From positions 3,121,001-3,185,000 of the forward strand of contig NZ_LT859959.1 of the NCBI RefSeq assembly GCF_900176205.1: a DNA stretch of 64,000 nucleotides, written 5' to 3'. Every line of letters begins with the position of its first letter. Positions within the stretch are counted from its first letter, which is position 1. This document shows positions 56,428 through 64,000 of this stretch, in pieces. Position numbers and translations under genes: made by a program. This DNA is from Bradyrhizobium sp. ORS 285. GTDB taxonomy: Bacteria > Pseudomonadota > Alphaproteobacteria > Rhizobiales > Xanthobacteraceae. Below the pieces are notes generated by a model. The model searched no databases. It was not told where the DNA came from and saw nothing but the letters and a program-made list of their open reading frames with translations.

Positions 56428-57204
56428 ATGAAGACGCTTTTCGGCGCAACGGTGGGGCTCGGCGCGGTCGCCGTGGCAACGTCTGCTTTCGCGGCTGATC
56501 TTCCGATGAAGAAGGGTCCCTACACCAAGGCTCCGCCTGCGGTCATGGCGACGGTGTATGATTGGGGCGGGTTCTATGCCGGCTTCAACGCGGGCGGCGG
56601 CTCCAGCCGGGACTGCTGGAACCTGGTCTCGAACGCCGGCGTGGCGGTCAACCCCGCTCTGAACCGCGAAGGCTGTTCGGGCGGTGGCGGCGCCGCGGTC
56701 GGTGGTCAGATCGGCTATCGCTATCAGATGGCGAACTGGGTGTTCGGTGTCGAAGCGCAGGGCGACTGGGCCAACTTCAAGGGCACGAATCGCAACCTGA
56801 TCCTGCCCAATGTCAGCGACCGGTCGCGCACCAATGGCTTCGGCCTGTTCACCGGCCAGGTCGGCTACGCCTTCGACAACATCCTGGGCTATGTGAAGGG
56901 CGGCGCTGCCGTCGTCGGCGATCGCTACGACACCTTCACCACCGGCACCAACGTGATGCTCGACCGCGCCAACACCACGCGTTGGGGCGCCACGATCGGC
57001 GCGGGTCTCGAATATGGCTTCGCGCCGAACTGGTCGGTCGGCGTCGAATACGACCACATCTTCCTCGGCAACAAGAACCTGAACTTCGTCGCCGCTGCGG
57101 GACAGCCCGCAATGACCCATCGCATCAAGCAGGACATCGACATCGGGCTCGTGAGGCTGAACTACAAGTTCGGCCCGGGCTTCGGCATGGGCATGATGCA
57201 CTGA
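56428..57204 (+). CDS. Outer-membrane beta-barrel protein (Omp25/Omp31-like)
   Basis: 258 residues from the ATG at 56428 (GGAG 7 bp before it); an adjacent ATG at 56425 is also possible. Signal peptide (LGAVAVATSAFAA), then DLPMKKGPYTKAP, the YDWGGFYAGFNAGGG entry strand, glycine-rich alternating strands and a C-terminal strand (VRLNYKFGPG). These small 8-stranded barrels are abundant surface proteins in Rhizobiales, with structural roles and no enzyme motif. A closely similar gene lies 712 bp downstream (57916-58629), so this is a duplicated family. Confidence 0.9.
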   Translation: MKTLFGATVGLGAVAVATSAFAADLPMKKGPYTKAPPAVMATVYDWGGFYAGFNAGGGSSRDCWNLVSNAGVAVNPALNREGCSGGGGAAVGGQIGYRYQMANWVFGVEAQGDWANFKGTNRNLILPNVSDRSRTNGFGLFTGQVGYAFDNILGYVKGGAAVVGDRYDTFTTGTNVMLDRANTTRWGATIGAGLEYGFAPNWSVGVEYDHIFLGNKNLNFVAAAGQPAMTHRIKQDIDIGLVRLNYKFGPGFGMGMMH

Positions 57205-57232
57205 CGCCAGCGCTGCGGGTTGCTGAAAACAG

Positions 57233-57259
57233 TTCGCCGAGGCTTGTGGCCTCGGCGAA
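57233..57259. terminator. Hairpin between converging genes, possible bidirectional terminator
   Basis: An 11-bp perfect stem (TTCGCCGAGGC with GCCTCGGCGAA) and a 5-base loop, between the stops of the plus-strand barrel gene and the minus-strand DUF3551-type gene. There is no T run on the plus strand; on the minus strand it is followed by AACTGTTTTC. It probably ends at least the minus-strand transcript. Confidence 0.55.
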
Positions 57260-57311
57260 TGCTGAATGCGCGCTCTAAGATCGTCGGCGACGCGCGCCGA
57301 CCGGACGCCGC

Positions 57312-57647
57312 TCAGTCTTCCTCGAAGACGAACGGGTTGGGGAAGGGCGCGTAGGGATTAGGCGCCGGCGGGCGCGGCTTGATCCGCTGCCGGTGCGGAT
57401 AGGGATAGGGCGTCGCCCGCGGATCGTTGCTGACGCCAGCGAAATAGGGATTGGCGATGCAGGTCAGCAGGCGTCCCGACGCCGTCGCCTGGCACTGCGC
57501 ATAGCTGTCGAAGGTGCAGTTGCTCAATCCCGGGTGCTGATCACCCTGCAGACAGAACGCATGCCGGATGCCGACGGCGTGCGCCGGGGCATGGGTTGCG
57601 ACCACGAGGCCGGCTGCAGCCAGGGCCGCAAAGAACACGTCACGCAT
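57312..57647 (-). CDS. DUF3551-type small secreted protein
   Basis: 111 residues from the ATG at 57647, chosen because GGAGAG lies 7 bp before it; the frame extends to 57773 without support. Signal peptide (FFAALAAAGLVVATHAPAHA), then a short domain with four Cys (HAFCLQGD, SNCTFDSYAQCQATASG, LLTCIANPYF) and a Pro/Tyr-rich tail. The SYxQCxATASG motif is the mark of DUF3551, a family abundant in Bradyrhizobium with no known function. Disulfides are likely in the periplasm. Confidence 0.85.
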   Translation of the reverse strand: MRDVFFAALAAAGLVVATHAPAHAVGIRHAFCLQGDQHPGLSNCTFDSYAQCQATASGRLLTCIANPYFAGVSNDPRATPYPYPHRQRIKPRPPAPNPYAPFPNPFVFEED

Positions 57648-57915
57648 CAACGATCTCTCCCTTCCTTCGGTGAGGACAGAATTCGCGCGCGGCATGGCGA
57701 AGTGATGCGCGAATGTCTGCGTTGTGTGTAGTCGGTCGGCCTCAGATTGCAAATCGGAAAGTTCCATCAACACACTGTGATTACAGATTAATTTCCAGAC
57801 ATGTCCAACGCGCGTTCAGACGTCACCTGTGACCTCAAGGCTACAGCAATTGTGGCCGATATCGTTAAGAGGTGCGGCTGGCCTGGGGGCCAAATGAGAC
57901 GAGACTGGACCTGTG

Positions 57916-58629
57916 ATGAAGAAACTTGTGTTGATGACGACGGCGATCGTGGTGCTGGCCTCGCCGGCGCTTGCCGCGGATCTCGCTGCGCGTCCCTACA
58001 CGAAGGCGCCAGCGCCGATGATGGCTGCGATCTATGACTGGAGCGGCTTCTACATCGGTGTGAACGGCGGCGGCGGTTGGACTCACAACACCTGGGATCT
58101 GGTGGGCGGCGGTCGCGAAGGCTCGCATGATGCGTCGGGCGGCACGGTCGGTGGCCAGGTCGGCTATCGCTGGCAGATGGGTCAGCTGGTGTTCGGCGTG
58201 GAAGCGCAGGGCAACTGGGCCGATCTCTCCGGCGACAATGTGAGCGCACTGTTCGCTACGCGTAACCGCACCAAGACCGACGCGTTCGGTCTGTTCACCG
58301 GCCAGGTCGGCTACGCCTGGAACAACGTGCTGCTCTACGCGAAGGGCGGTGCGGCGATCACCAGCAACACCTACTCGATCAGCAACGCGGCCACCGGTGC
58401 GTTCCTCGCCTCCAACGACAGCACCCGCTGGGGCGGCGTGGTCGGTGCCGGCCTCGAATACGGCTTTGCTCCGAACTGGTCGATGGGTGTCGAGTACAAC
58501 CATCTGTTCATGGACCGTCAGACCGTCAGCTTCGGTGCGCTCGGCTCCGACAGCATCAAGCAGGACGCCGATCTGTTCACCGCCCGCCTGAACTATCGCT
58601 TCGGCGGCCCGGTGGCGACGCGGTACTGA
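57916..58629 (+). CDS. Outer-membrane beta-barrel protein, paralogue of the gene at 56428
   Basis: 237 residues from the ATG at 57916; a GTG at 57913 is in frame but unneeded. Signal peptide (LMTTAIVVLASPALAA), then RPYTKAPAPMMAAIYDWSGF, which parallels the other barrel protein. It has glycine-rich strands with GGQVGYRWQMGQLVFGVEAQG and FGLFTGQVGYAW, shared almost word for word with that paralogue, and a C-terminal strand ending TRY. An 8-stranded surface barrel is expected. A strong terminator follows the stop. Confidence 0.9.
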   Translation: MKKLVLMTTAIVVLASPALAADLAARPYTKAPAPMMAAIYDWSGFYIGVNGGGGWTHNTWDLVGGGREGSHDASGGTVGGQVGYRWQMGQLVFGVEAQGNWADLSGDNVSALFATRNRTKTDAFGLFTGQVGYAWNNVLLYAKGGAAITSNTYSISNAATGAFLASNDSTRWGGVVGAGLEYGFAPNWSMGVEYNHLFMDRQTVSFGALGSDSIKQDADLFTARLNYRFGGPVATRY

Positions 58630-58659
58630 TTCTCAGCCGTATCCATCGATCGATCAAAG

Positions 58660-58690
58660 GCCCCGGCGTGATTTGCGCCGGGGCTTTTTT
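58660..58690 (+). terminator. Rho-independent terminator after the second barrel gene
   Basis: Perfect 9-bp GC stem (GCCCCGGCG with CGCCGGGGC), 7-base loop and a run of six T, starting 31 bp after the stop codon. A textbook intrinsic terminator. Confidence 0.92.
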
Positions 58691-58814
58691 CGTGGCGCCA
58701 ACCGCCGGATTAACCACGTGCCGCAGCGGAGCGGCGATGTGCCTGGCAGCGTGCTTGACCTGAGAACGAAAAAGGAACATTGTTCTTCGTATGTTCTAGC
58801 TCAGGGAGGTCCCC

Positions 58815-58913
58815 ATGCTGAAGGTTTTCGTCGAAGAAGCCGCCGCACTGGCGTCGATCACGCTGTTTGTCGGGATGATCGCGCTATGGGCGCAAATCAT
58901 TCCGCAGCTTTGA
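58815..58913 (+). CDS. 32-residue single-pass membrane peptide
   Basis: ATG at 58815 preceded by a strong GGGAGGT 5 bp upstream, stop TGA at 58911-58913. The product starts MLKVFVEEAAALASITLF and continues with a hydrophobic stretch (VGMIALWAQIIPQL) to the end. It has one predicted membrane helix with a short acidic head, like many bacterial small membrane proteins. No family is recognised from this alone. A good RBS and the clear amphipathic-to-hydrophobic pattern support it being translated. Confidence 0.65.
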   Translation: MLKVFVEEAAALASITLFVGMIALWAQIIPQL

Positions 58914-59098
58914 TTTTTTGGCCGACCTGCAACTGGGGAAAAGCGGGACAGCGGTCGGGACGACCGGACTCCGCGGCGGCTGATCCGATAACATCAGCGG
59001 GCGAGTCGGTCGGGCTCTCGGATGGTGACGGTGGTCACGTCCCTCTGCTGGCCGGTGACTCTGCTGTCGGAAGCCCCTGAGGAAGTTGCAAGGCGAGC

Positions 59099-62000
59099 AT
59101 GTCCAGCGCCGGATTCGTCCATCTCCACGTCCATTCCGCCTATTCGCTGCTGAAGGGCTCGATCAAGATCGCCAAGCTCGGCGAGCTCGCCAAGTCCGAC
59201 CGCCAGCCGGCGCTGGCGCTGACCGACACCGACAACATGTTCGGTGCGCTCGAATTCTCCGACAAGATGGCGGGCTATGGCATCCAGCCGATCGCCGGCT
59301 GCGAGCTGGCGATCGATTTCGGCGACATGGACCCCAACGCCCGCAATGCGGGCGCAGTCGCGCAGCCCTCGCGAATCGTCCTGCTGGCGGCGAAGGAGGA
59401 GGGCTACCGGCATCTGATGCGGCTGAACTCGCGGGCCTTCCTGGAGACGCCGACGCATCAGGCGCCACACATCAAGTTCGACTGGCTCACGGAAGGCGTC
59501 GAGGGCCTGATCGCGCTGACGGGCGGACCGGACGGGCCGATCTCGCTCGCGCTCCAGCACGACATGGCAGCGCTCGCAGCGCAGCGGTGCGAGCGGCTGG
59601 CGAGCCAGTTCGGCGACCGCCTCTACATCGAGTTGCAACGCCACGGCACCGAGCGCGAGCGCCGCGTCGAAGGCGGGCTGATCGACATCGCCTATGACAA
59701 GGGCCTGCCGCTGGTTGCGACCAACGAGCCGTATTTCGCGAGCACGGACGACTACGAGGCGCACGACGCCCTCTTGTGCATCGCCGGCGGCCATCTCATC
59801 GCCGACACCGAGCGCGTGCAGCTGACGCCCGAGCACCGCTTCAAGACGCGCGCGGAAATGGCCGTGCTGTTCGCCGACATTCCGGAGGCGCTGGCCTCGA
59901 CGGTGGAGATCGCCGAGCGCTGCTCGTACCGGCCGCGCACGCGCAAGCCGATCCTGCCGTTCTTCACGGTCGGCGCCAGCGGCAGCGACGCCGTGGACGC
60001 TGCCAGCGCCGAAGCGGCCGAGCTGAAGCGGCAGGCGGAGGAGGGCCTCGAGCGCCGCTTGAAGGTGCACGGCATGGCGCCGGGCATGACCGAGGAGGAC
60101 TATCAGAAGCGGCTCGCCTTCGAGCTCGACGTCATCATGCGCATGAAGTACGCGGGCTACTTCCTGATCGTGTCGGACTTCATCAAATGGGCCAAGGCGC
60201 ACGGCATCCCCGTCGGTCCGGGCCGCGGTTCGGGCGCAGGCTCGCTGGTGGCCTGGGTGCTTACCATCACCGACCTCGACCCGATGCGCTTCGCGCTGCT
60301 GTTCGAGCGCTTCCTCAATCCCGAGCGCGTGTCGATGCCGGACTTCGACATCGACTTCTGCCAGGATCGCCGCGGCGAGGTGATCTCCTACGTGCAGCAG
60401 CGCTACGGCCGCGACCAGGTCGCGCAGATCATCACCTTCGGTACGCTACAGGCGCGCGGCGTGCTGCGCGACGTCGGCCGCGTGCTGCAGATGCCTTATG
60501 GGCAGGTCGACAAGCTGACGAAGCTGGTGCCGCAGAATCCGGCCGCACCCGTGACTCTCGCCGCCGCCATCGAGGGCGAGCCGAAGCTGCAGGCGTTTCG
60601 CGACGAGGATCCGGTCGTGGCGCGCGCCTTCGACATCGCGATGCGCCTCGAAGGCCTGACGCGCCACGCCTCGACCCACGCCGCGGGCATCGTCATCGGC
60701 GACCGGCCGCTCAGCGAGCTGGTGCCGATGTATCGCGATCCGAAATCGGACATGCCGGTCACCCAGTTCAACATGAAGTGGGTCGAGCCGGCCGGGCTCG
60801 TGAAGTTCGACTTCCTCGGCCTGAAGACGCTGACCGTGCTCGACGTCGCGGTGAAGCTGCTGAAGCAGCGCGACATCCACGTCGATCTCGCCACCTTGCC
60901 GATCGACGACGCGCCGAGCTACCAGATGCTGGCGCGCGGCGATGTGGTCGGCGTGTTCCAGGTTGAAAGTCAGGGCATGCGGCGGGCGCTGATCGACATG
61001 CGCCCCGACCGCTTCGAGGACATCATCGCGCTTGTGGCGCTGTATCGCCCGGGCCCGATGGCCAACATCCCGACCTACTGCGCCCGCAAGCATGGCGAGG
61101 AGGAGCCGGAATATCTGCATCCAATCCTGGAGCCGATTCTGAAGGAGACCTTCGGCGTCATCATCTACCAGGAGCAGGTGATGCAGGTCGCGCAGCAGAT
61201 GTCGGGCTACTCGCTCGGCGAAGCCGACCTGCTGCGCCGCGCCATGGGCAAGAAGATCCGCGCCGAGATGGACAAGCAGCGCGTCCGCTTCGTCGAGGGC
61301 GCCGTCAAGAACGGCGTGCCGAAGGACCAGGCCGACACCATCTTCGACCTCTTGGCCAAGTTCGCCGACTACGGCTTCAACAAGTCGCACGCCGCCGCCT
61401 ACGCGCTGGTGTCGTACCACACCGCCTACATGAAGGCGCATTATCCGGTGGAGTTCATCGCGGCGTCGATGACGCTCGATCTCAACAACACCGACAAGCT
61501 GTCGGAATTCCGCTCCGAGGCGCAGCGCCTCGGCATCAAGGTCGAGCCGCCGTCGATCAATCGCTCGGGACCGACCTTCGAGGTTAGCGGCAACACCATC
61601 TTCTACGCGCTCGCCGCGCTGAAGGGCGTCGGCCCGCAGGCGATCGAGATGATCGTCGAGGCCCGCAACAAGGGGGGCCCGTTCACCTCGCTCGCCGATT
61701 TCGCCAGCCGCGTCAGTCCGCGCGCGATCAACAAGCGCATCATCGAGACGCTGGCCGCGGCCGGCGCCTTCGATTGTCTCGACAAGAACCGCGCTCGCGT
61801 GTTCGCCGGCGCTGACGCCATCGTCGCCGCCTGCCAGCGCGCCAACGAGGCCGCCACGTCAGGGCAGAATGACATGTTCGGTAATGCCGCCGATGCGCCG
61901 GCGATCATCCTGCCGAACATCGAGAACTGGCTCCCGGCCGAGCGCCTGCGCCGCGAATATGATGCGATCGGCTTCTTCCTGTCCGGCCATCCGCTCGACG

Positions 62001-62623
62001 ACTACGCCGCGGCGCTGAAGCGGCTGCGGGTGCAGAGCTGGGCGGAATTCTCCCGCGCAGTGAAGACCGGCGCCACCGCCGGCAAGGTCGCGGCGACCGT
62101 TGTGTCGCGAATGGAACGCCGGACCAAGACCGGCAACAAGATGGGCATCATGGGCCTGTCGGATCCGACCGGCCATTTCGAGGCCGTGCTGTTCTCCGAA
62201 GGACTCGCGCAATACCGCGACGTGCTCGAGCCGGGTGCTGCCGTGCTGCTGCAGCTCGGCGCCGAGCTGCAGGGCGAGGACGTGCGCGCCCGCGTGCTGC
62301 ATGCCGAGCCGCTCGACGATGCCGCCGCCAAGACTCAGCGCGGCCTGCGCATCTTCCTGCGCGACACCAAGCCGCTCGATTCCATCGTCAAGCGGCTGCA
62401 GGGCGACGGCGCCGCGGCCAATGGCAATGGGGCGTTGGCCAAGAGCGCCGCGCCGCCGCTGGCGCCCCGCGCCACCGCCGGCGAGGGCGAGGTGTCCCTG
62501 GTGATGATGCTCGATCTGGAGACCGAGGTGGAAATGAAGCTGCCCGGCCGCTTCAAGGTTTCGCCACAAATCGCAGGTGCGATCAAAGCGGTGACCGGCG
62601 TGGTCGACGTTCAGCAATTGTAA
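59099..62623 (+). CDS. dnaE: DNA polymerase III subunit alpha
   Basis: 1174 residues, a standard length. An N-terminal PHP domain (FVHLHVHSAYSLLKGS), then the C-family polymerase core with GPGRGSGAGSLVAW, the catalytic Asp motif PDFDIDFCQD and KFDFLGLKTL, the tandem helix-hairpin-helix domain (LAALKGVGPQAIEMI) and the C-terminal OB fold (IMGLSDPTGHFEAVLFSEG). It is the replicative polymerase catalytic subunit. The RBS is AAGGCGAG before the ATG. There is no sign of frameshift or truncation. Confidence 0.98.
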   Translation: MSSAGFVHLHVHSAYSLLKGSIKIAKLGELAKSDRQPALALTDTDNMFGALEFSDKMAGYGIQPIAGCELAIDFGDMDPNARNAGAVAQPSRIVLLAAKEEGYRHLMRLNSRAFLETPTHQAPHIKFDWLTEGVEGLIALTGGPDGPISLALQHDMAALAAQRCERLASQFGDRLYIELQRHGTERERRVEGGLIDIAYDKGLPLVATNEPYFASTDDYEAHDALLCIAGGHLIADTERVQLTPEHRFKTRAEMAVLFADIPEALASTVEIAERCSYRPRTRKPILPFFTVGASGSDAVDAASAEAAELKRQAEEGLERRLKVHGMAPGMTEEDYQKRLAFELDVIMRMKYAGYFLIVSDFIKWAKAHGIPVGPGRGSGAGSLVAWVLTITDLDPMRFALLFERFLNPERVSMPDFDIDFCQDRRGEVISYVQQRYGRDQVAQIITFGTLQARGVLRDVGRVLQMPYGQVDKLTKLVPQNPAAPVTLAAAIEGEPKLQAFRDEDPVVARAFDIAMRLEGLTRHASTHAAGIVIGDRPLSELVPMYRDPKSDMPVTQFNMKWVEPAGLVKFDFLGLKTLTVLDVAVKLLKQRDIHVDLATLPIDDAPSYQMLARGDVVGVFQVESQGMRRALIDMRPDRFEDIIALVALYRPGPMANIPTYCARKHGEEEPEYLHPILEPILKETFGVIIYQEQVMQVAQQMSGYSLGEADLLRRAMGKKIRAEMDKQRVRFVEGAVKNGVPKDQADTIFDLLAKFADYGFNKSHAAAYALVSYHTAYMKAHYPVEFIAASMTLDLNNTDKLSEFRSEAQRLGIKVEPPSINRSGPTFEVSGNTIFYALAALKGVGPQAIEMIVEARNKGGPFTSLADFASRVSPRAINKRIIETLAAAGAFDCLDKNRARVFAGADAIVAACQRANEAATSGQNDMFGNAADAPAIILPNIENWLPAERLRREYDAIGFFLSGHPLDDYAAALKRLRVQSWAEFSRAVKTGATAGKVAATVVSRMERRTKTGNKMGIMGLSDPTGHFEAVLFSEGLAQYRDVLEPGAAVLLQLGAELQGEDVRARVLHAEPLDDAAAKTQRGLRIFLRDTKPLDSIVKRLQGDGAAANGNGALAKSAAPPLAPRATAGEGEVSLVMMLDLETEVEMKLPGRFKVSPQIAGAIKAVTGVVDVQQL

Positions 62624-62775
62624 TCGGCGGTTGCCGTTTGCTGAATTCATCGTCCGCGTCGATCTTACCGATAAAAAAGCTGCGCGCGGGCTGAACGGAA
62701 CGCCTCTGTTCAACCGCGGTTCAGCCATCGTCCCGCTGAATCCGCGGCATGTGCCTCGAAAGGGCTGGAACCGTC

Positions 62776-64000
62776 ATGCGCCTGGTCAAGATCAACCTCA
62801 CCATCCTCTTCGGCGTCTCGCTTTGCCTGATGGCGCTGAACGCCGGGTCGCGGCCTGCCGCAGCGCAACAGCCGGGTCCAGAGAAGCGCATCGCGCTGGT
62901 GATCGGCAACGGCGCCTATGCGAAAGGTCAGCTGGCCACCGCAGCTAATGACGCCGGCCTGATCGCGCAGACGCTGCAGGCGGCGGGCTTCGACGTGGTC
63001 GGGGCGCGGGATCTCGACGCGGATACGCTGAGAAAGAGCTTCCGCGATTTCATTCACAAGGCCCAGTCGGCCGACGACAACACCGTCGCGATGGTCTATT
63101 TGGCAGGCTACGGCATGCAGCTCGCCGGCGAGAACTATTTCATCCCGGTGGATGCCAATATCGCCAGCGACGTCGACATTCCGACCGAGGGCCTGCGCCT
63201 CAGCGACTACACCCGACAGCTTGCTGCGACACCGGTGAAGGCAAGTATCGTCGTGTTGGACGCGGCTCGCCAGCAGCCCTTCATCACCAGCGGGCCGGCG
63301 ATTGCGGGCGGGCTCGCGCTGGTCGAACCCGACAACAAGATGCTGATCGCCTTCAATGCGGCGCCAGGCACGATTGCGCCGGCTGAGACCGGCTCCTACG
63401 GCATCTACGCGCAGTCGCTGGCGGAGATGATCCGAACCGGAGGACTGCAGCTGCCGGACGTGTTCGATCGTTTACGGCTGCGGGTCAACGAGGCGACCAA
63501 GGGCGCCCAGGTGCCGTGGGATGCCCAGAAGATCCAGACGGCCTTCACCTTCTTCGATCGGGCGCCGGACGCGCCGGCCCCGCAGGCGTCCGCCGAGCAG
63601 ACGGCAGCTTTGCGCGCACGGCCGATTCGCGATCTGCCCGTGCAGGAGGCCTACACCGCCGCGCTCGAGCGCGACAGCCTGCAGGGCTACGAGGATTTCA
63701 TCGCGGCCTATCCGAGCGATCCGCTGGCGCGGCGCGTGCGCGCCATCGTCGCCGCGCGCCGCGAGGCGCTCACCTGGCGGCGGACCTACCGCGCCGACAG
63801 CCCCGAGGCGTATTGGTCGTATCTGAGGCGTTATCCCAATGGCGCGCATGCCGCTGATGCGCGTCGGCGGCTGGCGGTTCTGTCGGCGCCGCCGGACCCG
63901 CCGGCGACGTTCGCCATGATCGAATACGACGTGCCGCCGCCGCCGCCGGACGAGGTGGTCTATGTCGATCGGCCGGTGCTGCTGTTCTCGGATCCCGACT
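62776..64000 (+). CDS. Secreted caspase-fold (peptidase C14-like) protein lacking catalytic residues, 3' end outside window
   Basis: Start ATG 62776, open to the window end (408 codons seen). Signal peptide (LTILFGVSLCLMALNAG, cut near PAAAQ), then a caspase p20-like fold: KRIALVIGNGAYA, the region YLAGYGMQLAGENYFIPVD where caspases have a catalytic His (here Y112), and VVLDAARQQPF where the catalytic Cys should be (here A164). Both residues of the dyad are therefore replaced, and it should be an inactive pseudo-caspase. A helical/repeat region (EAYTAALERDSLQGYEDF, YWSYLRRYPNGAHAADA) follows, like SEL1/TPR-type repeats, then a Pro-rich tract. Role unknown; binding or signalling is more likely than proteolysis. 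Confidence 0.85.
   Translation, partial: MRLVKINLTILFGVSLCLMALNAGSRPAAAQQPGPEKRIALVIGNGAYAKGQLATAANDAGLIAQTLQAAGFDVVGARDLDADTLRKSFRDFIHKAQSADDNTVAMVYLAGYGMQLAGENYFIPVDANIASDVDIPTEGLRLSDYTRQLAATPVKASIVVLDAARQQPFITSGPAIAGGLALVEPDNKMLIAFNAAPGTIAPAETGSYGIYAQSLAEMIRTGGLQLPDVFDRLRLRVNEATKGAQVPWDAQKIQTAFTFFDRAPDAPAPQASAEQTAALRARPIRDLPVQEAYTAALERDSLQGYEDFIAAYPSDPLARRVRAIVAARREALTWRRTYRADSPEAYWSYLRRYPNGAHAADARRRLAVLSAPPDPPATFAMIEYDVPPPPPDEVVYVDRPVLLFSDPD

Overview
The window is high-GC DNA of an alphaproteobacterium, most likely Bradyrhizobium or a close relative. This is inferred from the short proS, the single-permease lol operon, dnaE, the paralogous small outer-membrane beta-barrel proteins and a DUF3551-type protein. 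No tRNA, rRNA or CRISPR array was found. Most genes are confident as coding regions, but several have no recognisable function.

Layout. (1) 1-17.4 kb: an accessory block on the + strand. It holds the end of a SARP/TPR-type regulator, a PAP2/vanadium-haloperoxidase-fold protein with a Gly-Gly-Met repeat head, a subtilisin-like protease, and two giant proteins of 2202 and 1941 residues that I cannot assign to any family. This is the best candidate for an undescribed system. (2) 17.5-21.5 kb: a decayed small membrane gene, a rhodanese, and an ScsB/DsbD plus DsbA-like thiol redox pair with a small secreted protein. (3) 21.6-29.9 kb: two back-to-back catabolic clusters. The minus cluster has an aldehyde dehydrogenase, a cupin, a hydroxyacid dehydrogenase and a deletion-scarred isopropylmalate/tartrate dehydrogenase-like pseudogene. 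The plus cluster has a GNAT acetyltransferase, a D-threonine aldolase/D-serine dehydratase-like PLP enzyme, an FAD amine oxidase-like protein and a second aldehyde dehydrogenase. (4) 29.9-39.2 kb: envelope or polymer-type membrane proteins. A membrane-anchored spermidine-synthase-like gene here is cut in two by a 2693-bp IS66-family element with a clean 8-bp target duplication.

(5) 39.3-44.0 kb: a sugar-type ABC importer (binding protein, ATPase, permease) divergent from a calcineurin-like phosphoesterase. (6) 44.1-50.3 kb: a cassette that looks copper-related. It has two DUF2946-type Cys/His proteins around a PCu(A)C copper chaperone, then a TonB-dependent receptor, a BNR-repeat protein and a thioredoxin, the last three joined by 4-bp stop/start overlaps. 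(7) 50.5-64 kb: mainly housekeeping, with proS, lolC/E-lolD, an oxidoreductase divergent from an XRE/MmyB-type regulator, two paralogous beta-barrel outer-membrane proteins, a 32-residue membrane peptide, dnaE, and the start of a caspase-fold protein that has lost both catalytic residues.

Functions are assigned from motifs read by eye. No database search was possible.
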